A stretch of 64,000 bases of DNA from Stenotrophomonas sp. 704A1 (GCF_030549525.1 NZ_CP130831.1:3063501-3127500), one strand, 5' to 3'; shown: positions 36,451 through 46,276, counted from the first letter of the stretch. Translations and numbers: made by a program. The notes: a model not told the origin generated them from the letters alone.

Positions 36451-37049
36451 GCGTGGCGGTCCAGGCGGTACTGCAGGTGGCGCTTCACGCCCTGCCATTC
36501 CGCATCGATGATGGAGAAGATGACGGTGTCGCGCGGCGTGCCGTCGGCATGCCGCTTGTGGTTGCGCAGCACGCCATCCTGCTTGGCGCCCAGGCGGGCG
36601 ATCGCGGTGCGCGAGGTGAAGTTGAACCAGCTGGTTTCCAGTACCACGCTGATGCAGCCCATGGCCTCGAATGCATGCTGCAGCAGCAACAGCTTGGCTT
36701 CGGTATTGGCACCGGTGCGCTGTACGCGTGGCGTGTACCAGGTGTAGCCCAGGCTGAGCTTGGGCACGTCCGCCTCCAGCCCATAGAAGCGCGTGCTGCC
36801 GATGATGTCACCGGCCGCATCGCGGATCACGAACGGCAGCACCCTGCCTTCGGTCTGCGCCTGCAGCGCAGCCTGCACATAGTGCTCGACCTGCTGCGGC
36901 GACGGCACCTGGGTGTACCAGAGCTGGTCCAGGCCGCTGCCTTCGAGCGCGTCGCGCAGGCCCGGCACGTGCTCGGGCTGCAGCGGCTGCAGCGTCACGT
37001 GCTGGCCGCGCAGGACGGGAACCGTGTTCCAGGCGTCAGGCGTGCTCAT
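36447..37049 (-). CDS. GNAT-family N-acetyltransferase (RimJ/RimL type) in the arginine operon
   Basis: A 200-residue GNAT enzyme. The acetyl-CoA loop appears as R-T-G-A-N-T-E-A-K (about 112), preceded by L-S-L-G-Y-T-W-Y and followed by [11 protein letters not shown], the RimJ/RimL-type pattern. It lies 4 bp after the synthase/kinase gene and overlaps argC, so it is an integral operon member. The substrate is unknown. The fused synthase/kinase already supplies acetylglutamate, so this is probably not the main ArgA. Confidence 0.85.
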   Translation of the reverse strand: MSTPDAWNTVPVLRGQHVTLQPLQPEHVPGLRDALEGSGLDQLWYTQVPSPQQVEHYVQAALQAQTEGRVLPFVIRDAAGDIIGSTRFYGLEADVPKLSLGYTWYTPRVQRTGANTEAKLLLLQHAFEAMGCISVVLETSWFNFTSRTAIARLGAKQDGVLRNHKRHADGTPRDTVIFSIIDAEWQGVKRHLQYRLDRHA

Positions 37050-37052
37050 CGT

Positions 37053-38381
37053 TCAGCCCTGCAGGCTCGGTGCGCGCGCGGCGCAATGATCGACATAGGT
37101 CTTGATCCGGTCGATGCCATCGGCGCCATACCAGAACACCTTCCAGTGATCCTGCTTGTAGCAGCCGTCGGACTCGGCATAGTAGAAATGGTTGATCGGG
37201 TTGCCGTGGCGCGAACGCCAGAACAGCTGCGGGGTTTCCTCCAGCATCACGTTCCAGACCGCACGTCCCAGGCCCTCGCCCTGCGCGTCATCAAGCACGG
37301 CGAACTTGTCCAGGTACACACCTTCGGCCTCGTCGGTGAGGATGACCGCGGTGCGGTAGTTCTCGCTGACATAGGCGCGCAGCAGCCGGGTCTTCTGGAA
37401 ATAATCGGGCAACAGGGTGCGGCCGAAGCTGGATTCGATCAGGCCCTTCAGGCGCGGCAGGTCCAGTTCGTCCCAGGCGGTGGCGCGCAGCACCTTCTCA
37501 CCGCGGCGCACCAGCGTGCCCGAGCCCTTGTGGGTGAACAGCTCCTTGGCCAGGTCGGCCGGGCGGGTGATCGACACCGACGATTCCAGCGGCAGGCGGT
37601 CGAGCAGATCCTTGATCTGCTCGATCTTCACCTTCATGCCGCCATGGATCCACGGCTGCGCGATCAGGTGATCGTATTCGGTGGACAGGTTGATCGAATC
37701 GATCACGTTGCCCGCCTCGTCCAGCAGGCCACCGGTGCCGGTCAGGAAGATGATCTTGTACGGCTGCAGCTCCTGCACCAGCTCATTGGCGGCGAAGTCG
37801 GCGTTGACGTTGAGGATCTGGCCGCCAGCGGTTTCGCCCAGGCTGGTGATGACCGGAATCGAGCCGGCGCGCAGGCTGGCCTCGATCGGTGCCAGGTTGA
37901 CCCGCTTCACTTCGCCGACCAGGCCGTAGGTGTCCGGGTCCAGGTATTCGGCTTCGAACACGCCACCGGTGATGGAGGTGGCGCGCGCACCGTTCTGCTG
38001 CAGCGCCTCCACCAGGCGCAGATTGGACTGCTGGAAGACCCGGCGCACGATCGCCAGCGCTTCCGGCGAGGTCACGCGCAGACCATTGACGGTCTGCTTC
38101 TCGATGCCGGCCGCGGACAGTTCGGCGTCCAGCTGCGGGCCGGCGCCGTGCAGCACGATCGGGGTCAGCCCCACTTCCTGCAGGAACGACAGCGAGGACG
38201 TCAGTGCTTCAAGGTCGTCGCGCAGGACGGCACCGCCGACCTTGACCACGGCGAAGCGCTTGGCGTCCAGCTGCGAGAAACGCTTGAGGTACTGGCTGAT
38301 CTCCTTCGCGCTGGCCATGCTGGAAAGCAGGCGCACGATGGTCTGGCGGGTCTGGCGGTGGGGCTGGAGGGCAGGAGACAT
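37053..38381 (-). CDS. argB: Bifunctional N-acetylglutamate synthase/kinase
   Basis: A 442-residue fusion. An amino-acid-kinase domain (about residues 40-290) has V-V-K-V-G-G-A-V-L and [14 protein letters not shown] domain (about 300-440) includes [17 protein letters not shown] with the acetyl-CoA loop. Xanthomonad proteins of this type make acetylglutamate and phosphorylate it, and resemble the vertebrate N-acetylglutamate synthase. So one gene covers the first two steps of arginine synthesis. It lies 25 bp after argE' and 3 bp before the GNAT gene. Confidence 0.93.
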   Translation of the reverse strand: MSPALQPHRQTRQTIVRLLSSMASAKEISQYLKRFSQLDAKRFAVVKVGGAVLRDDLEALTSSLSFLQEVGLTPIVLHGAGPQLDAELSAAGIEKQTVNGLRVTSPEALAIVRRVFQQSNLRLVEALQQNGARATSITGGVFEAEYLDPDTYGLVGEVKRVNLAPIEASLRAGSIPVITSLGETAGGQILNVNADFAANELVQELQPYKIIFLTGTGGLLDEAGNVIDSINLSTEYDHLIAQPWIHGGMKVKIEQIKDLLDRLPLESSVSITRPADLAKELFTHKGSGTLVRRGEKVLRATAWDELDLPRLKGLIESSFGRTLLPDYFQKTRLLRAYVSENYRTAVILTDEAEGVYLDKFAVLDDAQGEGLGRAVWNVMLEETPQLFWRSRHGNPINHFYYAESDGCYKQDHWKVFWYGADGIDRIKTYVDHCAARAPSLQG

Positions 38382-38406
38382 TTCGGTTTCGTCGGAAAGG
38401 GAAGAA

Positions 38407-39495
38407 TCAGGCGCCGGCAGCGATGATGCGATGCACGGCGTCGGTGTAGCGCTGCAGCTGGTCCAGCGTCACGAATTCATCGGCGGTATGGGCCTGGGCG
38501 ATGTCACCCGGACCGAACACCAGCGTGGTGTAGCCCGCCGCGGAGAACAGCGAGGCCTCGGTCCAGAAGTCCACCGCATTGCCGATCGGCAGATCCAGGG
38601 CGTCGGCCACGTCGCGCGCCAGCAGGCGGCGGTGTTCGGCCTCGGCGATGTCGCCGGCCGGCAGGCTGGGGCCGCGGAACGTCTCGGTGAACAGCGCCGC
38701 TTCCGGTTCGGCGAACCCGGCGAAGGTCGCCAGCAGGCTATCGATGTCCATCGACGGCAGCGGACGGAAGCCGAAGCGCACCTCGGCCGCCGGGGCGATC
38801 ATGTTGGCCTTGATCCCGCCTTCGACGCGGCCGATGTTGAAACGCAGGCCGGTCAGTCCACCGAAGCATGCCGATGCCAGCGATTCCACGTGGTCCAGCG
38901 CGCGGTTGCCCCAGCGCATGGCCTGGTGCAAGGCACTGGCGGCGGCATCCTGCCTGCCCGAGGCATGCCCGGCGCGACCGGCGAACTGCATCAGCACCGA
39001 ACTGATGCCCCGATGCGCCAGGACTGCCTCGCTCATGGTCGGCTCGGCCACCAGCACTGCTTCGTAGGGCAGGCCACGGGCCAGGAACGCGGCGATGCAG
39101 CGCGGGTCGTTGGCTTCTTCATCGCTGGAGAACAGGAACGCGGCATCGCCATCGCTGGCATTGGCCGCCGCGACCAGTGCCGCCGCCGCGCCCTTGATGT
39201 CACACACGCCCAGCCCGACCACGCGATCGTCCAGGCGCCGCATCACGTGCGGGTCGGCACTCCAGTGCGGCGAGTCCGGCACGGTATCCAGATGCACGTT
39301 GAACAGGTACTTCGGCGTCCCGCGCACGGCATGCAGGCTGACCGCACCGGCACCGTGGTCGATCACCTCGACGTTGAAGCCGGGCAGATGGTCGCGCAGG
39401 TAATCGAAGATGCCACCGGTGGTGATCGCACGCGGCGGGTTGCGGGTGTCGAAGGACACCAGCGCCTGCAGGTGATCGAGCGTCTGTTCAAGCAT
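38407..39495 (-). CDS. argE': N-acetyl-L-citrulline deacetylase (ArgE')
   Basis: An M20-family metallodeacetylase of 362 residues. Metal ligands lie in F-N-V-H-L-D-T-V-P (about 69), G-V-C-D-I-K-G-A (about 99) and S-S-D-E-E-A-N-D (about 125), and late in the sequence in A-Q-A-H-T-A-D-E-F. In xanthomonads the ArgE homologue deacetylates N-acetylcitrulline rather than acetylornithine, matching the acetylornithine carbamoyltransferase two genes upstream. It produces citrulline for ArgG. Confidence 0.9.
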   Translation of the reverse strand: MLEQTLDHLQALVSFDTRNPPRAITTGGIFDYLRDHLPGFNVEVIDHGAGAVSLHAVRGTPKYLFNVHLDTVPDSPHWSADPHVMRRLDDRVVGLGVCDIKGAAAALVAAANASDGDAAFLFSSDEEANDPRCIAAFLARGLPYEAVLVAEPTMSEAVLAHRGISSVLMQFAGRAGHASGRQDAAASALHQAMRWGNRALDHVESLASACFGGLTGLRFNIGRVEGGIKANMIAPAAEVRFGFRPLPSMDIDSLLATFAGFAEPEAALFTETFRGPSLPAGDIAEAEHRRLLARDVADALDLPIGNAVDFWTEASLFSAAGYTTLVFGPGDIAQAHTADEFVTLDQLQRYTDAVHRIIAAGA

Positions 39496-39518
39496 GAATC
39501 AACAATCCTGTGGAATTC

Positions 39519-39541
39519 CGCCGGGCATGGCCCGGCGCTAC
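39519..39541. repeat. SMAG REP unit between argG and argE'
   Basis: CGCCGGGC-ATG-GCCCGGCG followed by CTAC: one inverted SMAG unit. It may act as an mRNA-stabilising hairpin inside the arginine transcript. Confidence 0.8.
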
Positions 39542-39561
39542 CGTAATGCATCTGGTGGAGA

Positions 39562-39584
39562 GCCCCCTTGATGTTCAAGGGGGC
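39562..39584. other. Strong hairpin between argG and argE'
   Basis: GCCCCCTTGA and TCAAGGGGGC form a 10-bp perfect stem with a 3-base loop. There is no T-run on either strand, so processing or stabilisation of mRNA is more likely than termination. Confidence 0.6.
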
Positions 39585-39643
39585 GCGCCAACGGCGCGGG
39601 GATTAGGTGGAATGCGCGGGAGACGCGCGCGCAATTCAATCGC

Positions 39644-40837
39644 TCAGCGATTGACTTGCGCGTAAAGCGTCGAACTCATGCCGAACAGCTTGATGAAGCC
39701 TTCGGCCTCCTCCACGCCCCAGTCGGCCGACTGTGCGTAGGTGGCGCCCTTGGTGTTGAGCAGGTGCGGCGACTTCACCGCCACCGCGTCGACGCGGCCA
39801 CCCCGGGTTTCCAGCACCACTTCACCGTTGACCTTGGCCTGCGAGGACTTCAGGAAGGCCTCGATGTCGGTCTTCAGCGGGTCGTGGTAGAAGCCTTCGT
39901 ACACCAGCTCCACCCACTTGCGCGCCACGTCCGGCTTGAAGCGGTTCTGCTGCTTGGTCAGCACCGCATCTTCCAGCGCGCGGTGTGCGGCCAGCAGCGA
40001 GACCAGGCCCGGCGCCTCGAACACGATGCGGCCCTTCAGGCCGATCACGGTGTCGCCGGTGTACACGCCGCGGCCGACGCCGTACGGGGCGAACAGCTTG
40101 TTGAGCTGGGCCAGGATCTGGTCGCCCGGCAGCGCCTTGCCGTTCAGTTCAACGGCTTCGCCTTCAACGAACTTCAGGGTGACGGTCAGCGCCTGTTCCG
40201 GCCACTCGCTGCGCGGCGCGCACCAGCCACGCGCGCCCTCGCCCGGGGCTTCCCAGCGGTCGATCTCGCCGCCGGACATGGTCACGCCCAGCAGGTTCTC
40301 GTTGATGGTGTAGGCCTGCTGCTTGGCACGCACGCCGAAGCCACGCTCTTCCAGGTACTTCTGCTCGTAGGCGCGGGTCTGGGTGTGTTCCTTCTGGATT
40401 TCACGGATCGGCGCGATGATCTGGTAATCACCCAGCGCCTTCACCGCCAGGTCGAAACGGACCTGGTCGTTGCCCATGCCGGTGCAGCCGTGGGCGATGA
40501 TGTTGGTGCCCAGTTCGGCGGCACGCTTCAGCGCGGCATCGACGATCAGGTAGCGGTCGGACACCAGCAGCGGGTACTGGCCCTGGTAGCCTTCGCCGGC
40601 CCACACGAACGGCTTGACGAAGCCTTCCCAGATGGCCGGGCCACCGTTGACGGTGACGTGGCTGGTCACGCCCAGCTCGGCGGCGCGCTTCTCGATGAAA
40701 TCGCGCTCTTCATCATCCACGCCGCCGGTGTCGGCGAACACGGTGTGCACGTTGTAGCCACGCTCCTGCAGGTAGGGCACGCAGAAGCTGGTATCCAGGC
40801 CGCCGGAGAAGGCGAGAACGACGTCTTTGTTGCTCAT
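39644..40837 (-). CDS. argG: Argininosuccinate synthase
   Basis: Joins citrulline and aspartate with ATP. The 397-residue protein has the PP-loop [11 protein letters not shown] near residue 7, [14 protein letters not shown] near 115 and the D-R-W-E-A-P-G-E-G segment near 190. I start at ATG 40837, which puts the PP-loop at the family position; upstream in-frame codons lie in the SMAG region. Confidence 0.96.
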   Translation of the reverse strand: MSNKDVVLAFSGGLDTSFCVPYLQERGYNVHTVFADTGGVDDEERDFIEKRAAELGVTSHVTVNGGPAIWEGFVKPFVWAGEGYQGQYPLLVSDRYLIVDAALKRAAELGTNIIAHGCTGMGNDQVRFDLAVKALGDYQIIAPIREIQKEHTQTRAYEQKYLEERGFGVRAKQQAYTINENLLGVTMSGGEIDRWEAPGEGARGWCAPRSEWPEQALTVTLKFVEGEAVELNGKALPGDQILAQLNKLFAPYGVGRGVYTGDTVIGLKGRIVFEAPGLVSLLAAHRALEDAVLTKQQNRFKPDVARKWVELVYEGFYHDPLKTDIEAFLKSSQAKVNGEVVLETRGGRVDAVAVKSPHLLNTKGATYAQSADWGVEEAEGFIKLFGMSSTLYAQVNR

Positions 40838-40853
40838 GGGGGGGTATGTCCTG

Positions 40854-40877
40854 GTAGCGCCGGGCCATGCCCGGCGG
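40854..40877. repeat. SMAG REP unit between argF' and argG
   Basis: A complete GTAG-headed unit: GTAG then CGCCGGGCCATGCCCGGCGG. It lies between the stop of argF' and the start of argG on the arginine transcript. Confidence 0.85.
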
Positions 40878-40901
40878 GGTTTCAATGAATCGAAAGAAAA
40901 A

Positions 40902-41912
40902 TCAGCGCCCGGCAACCGCAGCCATGATCGCCTTCTGCACGTGCAGCCGGTTCTCGGCTTCGTTGATGGCGATGCACTGCGGCGAATCCATCACGCCGTC
41001 GGTGGCCTTGACGTTGCGGCGCAGCGGCAGGCAATGGCTGAACACACCGTTGTTGGTCAGCGCCATCTTGCGTTCGTCGACGATGAAGTGCTTGTACTGG
41101 TCACGGATCGGCTTCTCCGGCTCCCAGTTGCCGAAGAACGGCAGCGCACCCCAGCTCTTGGCATAGACCACGTCGGCGCCGGCGTAGGCGCTGTCGATGT
41201 CATGGCTGATCTTCAGCGAACCACCGCTTTCGGCCACGTTCTGCTCGGCCCAGCCCATGTAGCGGTCGTCCAGGATGTAGTCGGCGGTCGGGCACAGCAG
41301 GGTCACGTCCATGCCCATGCGGGTGGCGATGGTCAGCGCCGAGTTGGCCACCGCGGTGTTCAGCGGCTTGGGGTGGTAGGTCCAGGTCAGCACGTACTTC
41401 TTGCCGCGCAGGTCCTGGGTGCCGAAGTGCTCCTGCAGCGCCATCACATGGGCCAGTTCCTGGCACGGGTGGGTGATGGTCTCCATGTTGATGACCGGCA
41501 CCGGCGAGTACCTGGCGAAACTGTTGAGCACGATGTCCTGGCGGTCGTAGGCCCAGTCCACGAACTTCGGGAACGCGCGCACGGCGATGATGTCGCAGTA
41601 GCGCCCCAGCACCTTGGCCACTTCGGCGATGTGTTCCTCGGTATCGCCGTCCATCACCGTGCCGAGGTTGAACTCGATCGGCCACGCATCCTTGCCCGGC
41701 TGCAGCACCACCGCGTGCGCGCCGAGCTGGAACGCGCCCAGTTCGAAGCTGGTGCGGGTGCGCATGGACGGGTTGAAGAACACCAGCGCGATCGACTTGC
41801 CCTTGAGCTGGTCGCCGAGCTTGTTGCGCTTGAACAGCGCGGCCTGGGTCAACAGCGCATCGAGATCGCTGCGGCTCCAGTCCTGAGTGTTCAGGAAGTG
41901 CTTGGGGGACAT
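40902..41912 (-). CDS. argF': N-acetylornithine carbamoyltransferase (ArgF')
   Basis: Transfers carbamoyl phosphate to N-acetylornithine, making N-acetylcitrulline. The 336-residue protein keeps carbamoyltransferase motifs: [10 protein letters not shown] (about 50), H-P-C-Q-E-L (about 148) and H-C-L-P-L-R-R (about 294). It resembles the Xanthomonas acetylornithine enzyme rather than ordinary OTCase; argE' in the same operon supports this. Three ATGs stand in a row; only the third (41912) has a good distance (6 bases) from AAGGA. Upstream lies the probable arginine attenuator (42029-42131), so it is the operon's first gene. Confidence 0.93.
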   Translation of the reverse strand: MSPKHFLNTQDWSRSDLDALLTQAALFKRNKLGDQLKGKSIALVFFNPSMRTRTSFELGAFQLGAHAVVLQPGKDAWPIEFNLGTVMDGDTEEHIAEVAKVLGRYCDIIAVRAFPKFVDWAYDRQDIVLNSFARYSPVPVINMETITHPCQELAHVMALQEHFGTQDLRGKKYVLTWTYHPKPLNTAVANSALTIATRMGMDVTLLCPTADYILDDRYMGWAEQNVAESGGSLKISHDIDSAYAGADVVYAKSWGALPFFGNWEPEKPIRDQYKHFIVDERKMALTNNGVFSHCLPLRRNVKATDGVMDSPQCIAINEAENRLHVQKAIMAAVAGR

Positions 41913-42028
41913 CATCATTCCTTGCGTGGCGGCGCCGTGAATCGACGCTGTGGAAGGTGGAAGGGAGAACCGGAAACCAAGGGTGGGACGCGAATGTTGC
42001 AGTTGAAATTTCTGGAACCCGGAAACGC

Positions 42029-42056
42029 AAAAACCCAGCCGGTGGGCTGGGTTTTT
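42029..42056 (-). terminator. Terminator of the arginine attenuator (stems 3 and 4)
   Basis: On the minus strand, AAACCCAGCC (42054-42045) pairs with GGCTGGGTTT (42040-42031) around CACC, and T residues end the structure at 42029. It lies 117 bp before argF'. The stem is symmetric, with an equally good T-run on the plus strand, so it could work both ways. Confidence 0.8.
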
Positions 42057-42078
42057 TTCGGACGAACAGCAGAAAGCT

Positions 42079-42110
42079 CCGGATTACCCAGCGGGAATGT
42101 GGGGTTCCGG
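42079..42110 (-). promoter_or_regulatory. Protector hairpin and antiterminator segment of a probable arginine attenuator
   Basis: Segment 1, CCGGAACCC (42110-42102), follows the Arg-Arg codons directly and pairs with segment 2, GCTGGGTAATCCGG (42092-42079): nine pairs with a two-base bulge. The first seven bases of segment 2 (GCTGGGT) instead pair perfectly with ACCCAGC (42052-42046), the 5' arm of the terminator. So 1:2 plus 3:4 would terminate, while a ribosome stalled at the Arg codons would cover segment 1, free segment 2 and block the terminator. Confidence 0.6.
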
Positions 42111-42131
42111 TCGACGGGCACGCGACGTCAT
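42084..42131 (-). CDS. Putative arginine leader peptide upstream of argF'
   Basis: A 15-codon frame, M-T-S-R-A-R-R-P-E-P-H-I-P-A-G, with Arg codons CGT, CGT and CGA at positions 4, 6 and 7. The stop codon falls inside the antiterminator segment, exactly where a terminating ribosome would cover it. An AGG lies about 8 bases before the ATG. In-frame ATGs at 42185 and 42203 would give longer versions (33 or 39 residues). This is inferred from architecture; no peptide family is known to me. Confidence 0.5.
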   Translation of the reverse strand: MTSRARRPEPHIPAG

Positions 42132-42240
42132 GCCAGTGGCCTGGCGGGCGGCGCTGCTGTCGTGCTGGAAGTCGGTGAGCTTCATGGCCGCCAATCTTTG
42201 CATGCGGCCGGAGCCGGCGCAAGGGGCCGCCGTCGCAGAA

Positions 42241-42804
42241 TCAGGGGGTGCCGGCCGCCGCCTGCTCCGGGCCCACCCAAGGGGTGATCGAAACCCGGAT
42301 CTTCAGCCGGTTGCCGGGATCTTCCGGCAGCCGTGAACGGTACTTGGTGCCCTTGTAGACATAGTCCACGTCGTAGGCGATGGGGCGGCGGAATTCACGC
42401 CCGACCGGCACGATGCGACAGTCCCGGGTCAGCATCGGGCCATTGTTGGCCGGCGCCGGGGCCGGGGTCTCGGCCGGCACCTCCTCCAGGGTCTCCTCGT
42501 CGCTGCGCTTGAACATCGAGCGCACCGAGTCCCAGAAACGGCCGATCCGGCCCTTGTCCTCGACCGGCTCTTCGCCGGTCACGTTGACCGGCGCCAGGGT
42601 CCGCGTGGACACCGGCTCGCAGTGCTCCTCGGTGCGGGTGGCGCGCAGGGTCTGGAACACCGGCTCCACGTTGAGCACCTGGGCGTAGTCGAATTTCACG
42701 TTCTCCACGATCACCACCCGGTTGCGCGGCTCGGCCTCCTGGGCCAGAACCACGGCGGGCAACGCCGACAGGCAGGCCAGGGTCAGCAACGCGGGGGTTT
42801 TCAT
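42241..42804 (-). CDS. Secreted/periplasmic protein of unknown function
   Basis: A 187-residue protein with a signal peptide (M-K-T-P-A-L-L-T-L-A, cleavage near V-L-A-Q, residue 21). The mature part starts with Y-A-Q-V-L-N-V-E-P-V-F-Q-T-L. A Pro/Glu-rich linker follows, then a C-terminal strand-rich part Y-D-V-D-Y-V-Y-K-G-T-K-Y-R-S-R-L-P. The last part resembles the C-terminus of proteins annotated as glycine-zipper 2TM proteins, but the glycine zipper itself is missing. No function assigned. Confidence 0.7.
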   Translation of the reverse strand: MKTPALLTLACLSALPAVVLAQEAEPRNRVVIVENVKFDYAQVLNVEPVFQTLRATRTEEHCEPVSTRTLAPVNVTGEEPVEDKGRIGRFWDSVRSMFKRSDEETLEEVPAETPAPAPANNGPMLTRDCRIVPVGREFRRPIAYDVDYVYKGTKYRSRLPEDPGNRLKIRVSITPWVGPEQAAAGTP

Positions 42805-42991
42805 GGGCGACGGGAGCAGGGACACGGCAATAGTGTAGGCAGTGGTGACCGCGAGGGGCTGAACATTACCCGTCCGCGCCGTTCCTGCCCACCCCACCCC
42901 CGGTCGAGGCCGGTACCCAGCGGCGCCGGCGTTCCCCCCAAAGCGGGCCGACACGTTCTAAAATCACAGGCTGTCCCCCAGCCACAGCCCC

Positions 42992-44368
42992 ATGACCCTG
43001 CGCCTGCACAACAACCTGACTCGCCAGCTCGAACCGTTCACTCCGCTCGATCCGGCCTGTCCGACCCTGTATGTGTGCGGCCCCACGGTCTACAACTACG
43101 TGCACATCGGCAACGCCCGTGGCCCGGTGGTGTTCGGGGTGCTGGCCGACCTGCTGCGGCGCCGGTTCGGCGGGCTGCGCTACGCGCGCAACATCACCGA
43201 CGTGGACGACAAGATCAACGCCGCCGCGCGCGAACAGCGGGTGCCGATCAGCACCATCACCGACCGCTTCGCCGCCGCCTACCGTGAAGACATGGCCGCG
43301 CTGGGTGTGGTGCCGCCGGACATCGAACCGGAGGTGACCGCGCACATGCCGCAGATCATCACCATGATCGAGCAGCTGATCGCGCGCGGCCACGCCTATG
43401 CCGCCGAGGGCCATGTGCTGTTCGCGGTGGCCAGCTTCGACGGCTACGGCAAGCTGTCGCGGCGCGACCCGGACGAGATGCTGGCCGGTGCCCGCGTCGA
43501 CGTGGCCCCGTACAAGCGCGACCCGGGCGACTTCGTGCTGTGGAAGCCGTCCAGCGACGACCTGCCCGGCTGGGCATCGCCCTGGGGCCGTGGCCGCCCG
43601 GGCTGGCACATCGAGTGCTCGGCGATGGCCGCCGCCCACCTGGGCGAGACCATCGACATCCATGCCGGCGGCGTCGACTTGCAGTTCCCGCACCATGAAA
43701 ACGAGATCGCGCAGAGCGAATGCGCGCATGGCGGCCGGATCTTCGCCCGCTTCTGGCTGCACAACGGCATGCTCAACTTCGGCGGTGCCAAGATGAGCAA
43801 GTCGATCGGCAACATCGAGCGCGTGCACGACCTGGTGCGCCAGCACCCGCCGGAAGCGCTGCGCCTGGCGCTGCTGTCGGCGCACTACCGGCAGCCGCTG
43901 GACTGGTCCGATGCACTGATCGAACAGTCGGTGCGCACCCTGGACCGCCTGTACGGCACCCTGCGCGACCTGGCCGAGGTGGACGCGACCGCGGTCATCC
44001 CGGCCGAGATCGAAGCCACCCTGGACGACGACCTCAACACTCCGCAGGCGCTGGCCGAAGTGGCCCGCATCGCCGGCGAGGCCCGCCGTGCCACCGACCC
44101 GGCGCAGCGCGCCCGCCTGAAGGGCGAACTGCTCGGCGCCGGCATCGCACTGGGCCTGCTGCAGGCCGACCCGGCGCAGTGGTTCGGCAATGCCGCCGGT
44201 GACAGCAGCGATGACGCCCGCATCCAGGGCCTGATCGACGCACGTGCCGCAGCCAAGCAGTCCCGCGATTTCGCCCGTTCCGATGCGATCCGCGACCAGC
44301 TGGCCGCCGAAGGCATCGTGCTGGAAGACACCCCGCAGGGCGTGCGCTGGGTGCGCAAGCGCGCCTGA
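42992..44368 (+). CDS. cysS: Cysteinyl-tRNA synthetase
   Basis: Class I synthetase charging tRNA-Cys, 458 residues. The HIGH motif is Y-N-Y-V-H-I-G-N-A (about 40) and the KMSKS motif is A-K-M-S-K-S-I (about 265). Zinc ligands include the Cys at about 28, Cys in W-H-I-E-C-S (about 209) and the H-x3-E in F-P-H-H-E-N-E. The tail from about 355 carries the tRNA-binding helical domain. It is followed by the SufE-type gene, possibly in the same unit. Confidence 0.97.
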   Translation: MTLRLHNNLTRQLEPFTPLDPACPTLYVCGPTVYNYVHIGNARGPVVFGVLADLLRRRFGGLRYARNITDVDDKINAAAREQRVPISTITDRFAAAYREDMAALGVVPPDIEPEVTAHMPQIITMIEQLIARGHAYAAEGHVLFAVASFDGYGKLSRRDPDEMLAGARVDVAPYKRDPGDFVLWKPSSDDLPGWASPWGRGRPGWHIECSAMAAAHLGETIDIHAGGVDLQFPHHENEIAQSECAHGGRIFARFWLHNGMLNFGGAKMSKSIGNIERVHDLVRQHPPEALRLALLSAHYRQPLDWSDALIEQSVRTLDRLYGTLRDLAEVDATAVIPAEIEATLDDDLNTPQALAEVARIAGEARRATDPAQRARLKGELLGAGIALGLLQADPAQWFGNAAGDSSDDARIQGLIDARAAAKQSRDFARSDAIRDQLAAEGIVLEDTPQGVRWVRKRA

Positions 44369-44422
44369 CCCGCCCTGCCCCGTGGCCGGCAGCCCCGGCC
44401 ACGCCCCACTGTAGAGACTGTT

Positions 44423-44875
44423 GTGACCGACTCCCCGTTCCCGCTTGAACCTACGGCCGCCGAGGCCCAGACCGCCATCGCCGAGGAATTCGGCTTCTTC
44501 GGCGACTGGTCCGAGCGCTACCAGTACCTGATCGACCTGGGCCGCAAGCTGCCGGCCTTCCCGGACGACTGGAAGACCGAAGAGCACCGCCTGCTCGGCT
44601 GCCAGTCGATGGTCTGGATCGTGCCGGAGGGAAACGCACAGTCGCTGCGCTTCCACGCCATCAGTGACTCGGCGATCGTGTCGGGGCTGATCTTCCTGGC
44701 CCTGCGCGTGTACTCCGGGCGCTCGGCACAGGAGATCCTGGCCACCGAACCGAGCTACATCCAGGACATCGGCCTGGCCCGCCACCTCTCGCCGACCCGC
44801 AGCAACGGCGTGGCGGCGATGCTGGCCTTCATCCGCGATACCGCCCAGGCGCAGCTGCAGCGCGACCCCTCGTGA
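44423..44875 (+). CDS. sufE: SufE-family protein (cysteine desulfuration)
   Basis: A 150-residue SufE-type sulfur acceptor, with the active-site Cys in R-L-L-G-C-Q-S-M-V-W (about residue 60) and E-R-Y-Q-Y-L-I-D-L-G-R-K-L near 35. SufE proteins accept sulfur from a SufS-type desulfurase for iron-sulfur cluster assembly. No sufS or suf operon is here; a CsdE-like role is possible. It starts with GTG 44423 and overlaps the next gene by 4 bp. Confidence 0.88.
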   Translation: MTDSPFPLEPTAAEAQTAIAEEFGFFGDWSERYQYLIDLGRKLPAFPDDWKTEEHRLLGCQSMVWIVPEGNAQSLRFHAISDSAIVSGLIFLALRVYSGRSAQEILATEPSYIQDIGLARHLSPTRSNGVAAMLAFIRDTAQAQLQRDPS

Positions 44876-46119
44876 GCGAACCTGCCACGGCCGAAGACAC
44901 CGCGCTGGGCCTGCTGTCCCGGCCTGGCTTTGCCAGGCTGCTGGCCTACCGCATCTTCGCGATGCTGTCCTACCAGGTGGTCGCGGTCACGGTCGGCTGG
45001 CACATCTATGAAGTCACCCGCAATCCGTTCTCGCTGGGCCTGATCGGCCTAGCCGAGGTACTGCCGTTCTTCTGCGTGGCCCCGTTCGCCGGCTACCTGG
45101 TGGACCATCTGCCACGCCGCCGGCTGGGCATGGTCGCCTGCGCCGGGCTGATCGCCACCGCGCTGGTACTGACCAGCGTGGCGATGGGGTGGCTGCCGGT
45201 CGAGGGCGTGTGGCCGATCTATGCCGCCATCGCGCTGACCGGCATGGTCCGCGCCTTCCTGTCGCCGATCTACAACGCACTGTTCGCTCGGGTGCTGGCA
45301 CGCGATCAGTTCGCGCGTGGTGCCGGCCTGGGTGCTGTCGTGTTCCAGGCCGGCATGATCGCAGGCCCGGCCCTGGGCGGCGTGCTGGTCGGCTTCGGTG
45401 GCAAGGGCCTGTCCTATGCGGTGGCCACGGTCTTCGCGCTGGTGGCGATGGTCTGCCTGGCCACCCTGAAGGTGGAGGAACCGGTGCACACCGGACCGGC
45501 TGCGCCGATCTTCAAGAGCATCGCCGAAGGCGCACGCTTCGTGGTCGGCAACCGGATCATGGTCGGGGCGATGGCGCTGGACATGTTCTCGGTGCTGCTC
45601 GGCGGTGTGGTGGCGATGCTGCCGGCGTTCCTGCACGAGATCCTGCACCATGGCCCGGAGGGGCTGGGCATCCTGCGCGCTGCACCGGCCCTGGGCTCGG
45701 TCTGCGTGGGGCTGTGGCTGGCCCGGCACCCGCTGCATCGCAATGCCGGCCGCGTGCTGCTGTTCGCGGTGGCCGGCTTCGGCCTGTGCGTGATCGGCTT
45801 CGGGCTGTCGCAGCACTTCTGGCTGTCGGCGCTGATCCTGCTGTTCTATGGGGCCTTCGACGGCGTGTCGGTGGTGATCCGCTCGACCATCCTGCAGCTG
45901 GCCACGCCGGAAGACATGCGCGGGCGGGTATCGTCGATCAACGGCATCTTCATCAGTTCGTCCAACGAACTGGGCGCGTTCTATGCCGGCACCATGGCGC
46001 GCCTGCTGGGCCTGGTGCCCGCCGTGGTGCTGGGCGGCTTCGCGGTGCTCAGCGTGGCCGGGGTCACCGCATGGAAGAACCCGACGCTGCGGAAACTGAA
46101 TCTTCGCGACCTGCAGTAG
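44872..46119 (+). CDS. MFS transporter (MFS_3 / EntS-like)
   Basis: A 415-residue 12-helix transporter of the MFS_3 group, which includes the enterobactin exporter EntS. Motifs: V-T-V-G-W-H-I-Y-E-V-T at helix 1-2, D-H-L-P-R-R-R-L-G (motif A-like) near 80, and E-D-M-R-G-R-V-S-S-I-N near 345. The substrate is unknown. Its GTG overlaps the sufE stop, so the two are co-translated. A SMAG pair and a bidirectional terminator follow. Confidence 0.85.
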   Translation: MSEPATAEDTALGLLSRPGFARLLAYRIFAMLSYQVVAVTVGWHIYEVTRNPFSLGLIGLAEVLPFFCVAPFAGYLVDHLPRRRLGMVACAGLIATALVLTSVAMGWLPVEGVWPIYAAIALTGMVRAFLSPIYNALFARVLARDQFARGAGLGAVVFQAGMIAGPALGGVLVGFGGKGLSYAVATVFALVAMVCLATLKVEEPVHTGPAAPIFKSIAEGARFVVGNRIMVGAMALDMFSVLLGGVVAMLPAFLHEILHHGPEGLGILRAAPALGSVCVGLWLARHPLHRNAGRVLLFAVAGFGLCVIGFGLSQHFWLSALILLFYGAFDGVSVVIRSTILQLATPEDMRGRVSSINGIFISSSNELGAFYAGTMARLLGLVPAVVLGGFAVLSVAGVTAWKNPTLRKLNLRDLQ

Positions 46120-46142
46120 CCGCGGCGCCGCGCCGGCTTTCT

Positions 46143-46204
46143 GTAGCGTCGAGCCATGCTCGACTGGCGCCTCTGAAACGGAGTCGAGCATGGCTCGACG
46201 CTAC
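46143..46204. repeat. SMAG REP inverted dimer
   Basis: GTAGCGTCGAGCCATGCTCGAC (unit 46143-46164) faces its inverted copy (46183-46204) ending CGCTAC. This variant has a TCGAGC stem instead of CCGGGC. The pair lies between convergent genes and can form a 22-bp hairpin. Confidence 0.85.
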
Positions 46205-46226
46205 AAAGGGCCAAGCCACCCAACAA

Positions 46227-46250
46227 AAAACCCGGCCGGAGCCGGGTTTT
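46227..46250. terminator. Bidirectional terminator between the MFS gene and the dksA-like gene
   Basis: AAAACCCGGC pairs with GCCGGGTTTT around a CGGA loop, with A/T runs on both sides. It serves both convergent transcripts. Confidence 0.85.
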
Positions 46251-46276
46251 CTGCATGACCAGACAACGATCGGGAA

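Noticed and set aside
36447..37049. The GNAT gene as the classical ArgA acetylglutamate synthase
   Set aside because: It is of RimJ/RimL type, and the neighbouring fused synthase/kinase already has the expected acetyltransferase domain.
36453..38426. Long plus-strand frame opposite the GNAT and synthase/kinase genes
   Set aside because: Antisense to two well-supported genes, with a Gln/His/Arg-rich composition typical of shadow frames.
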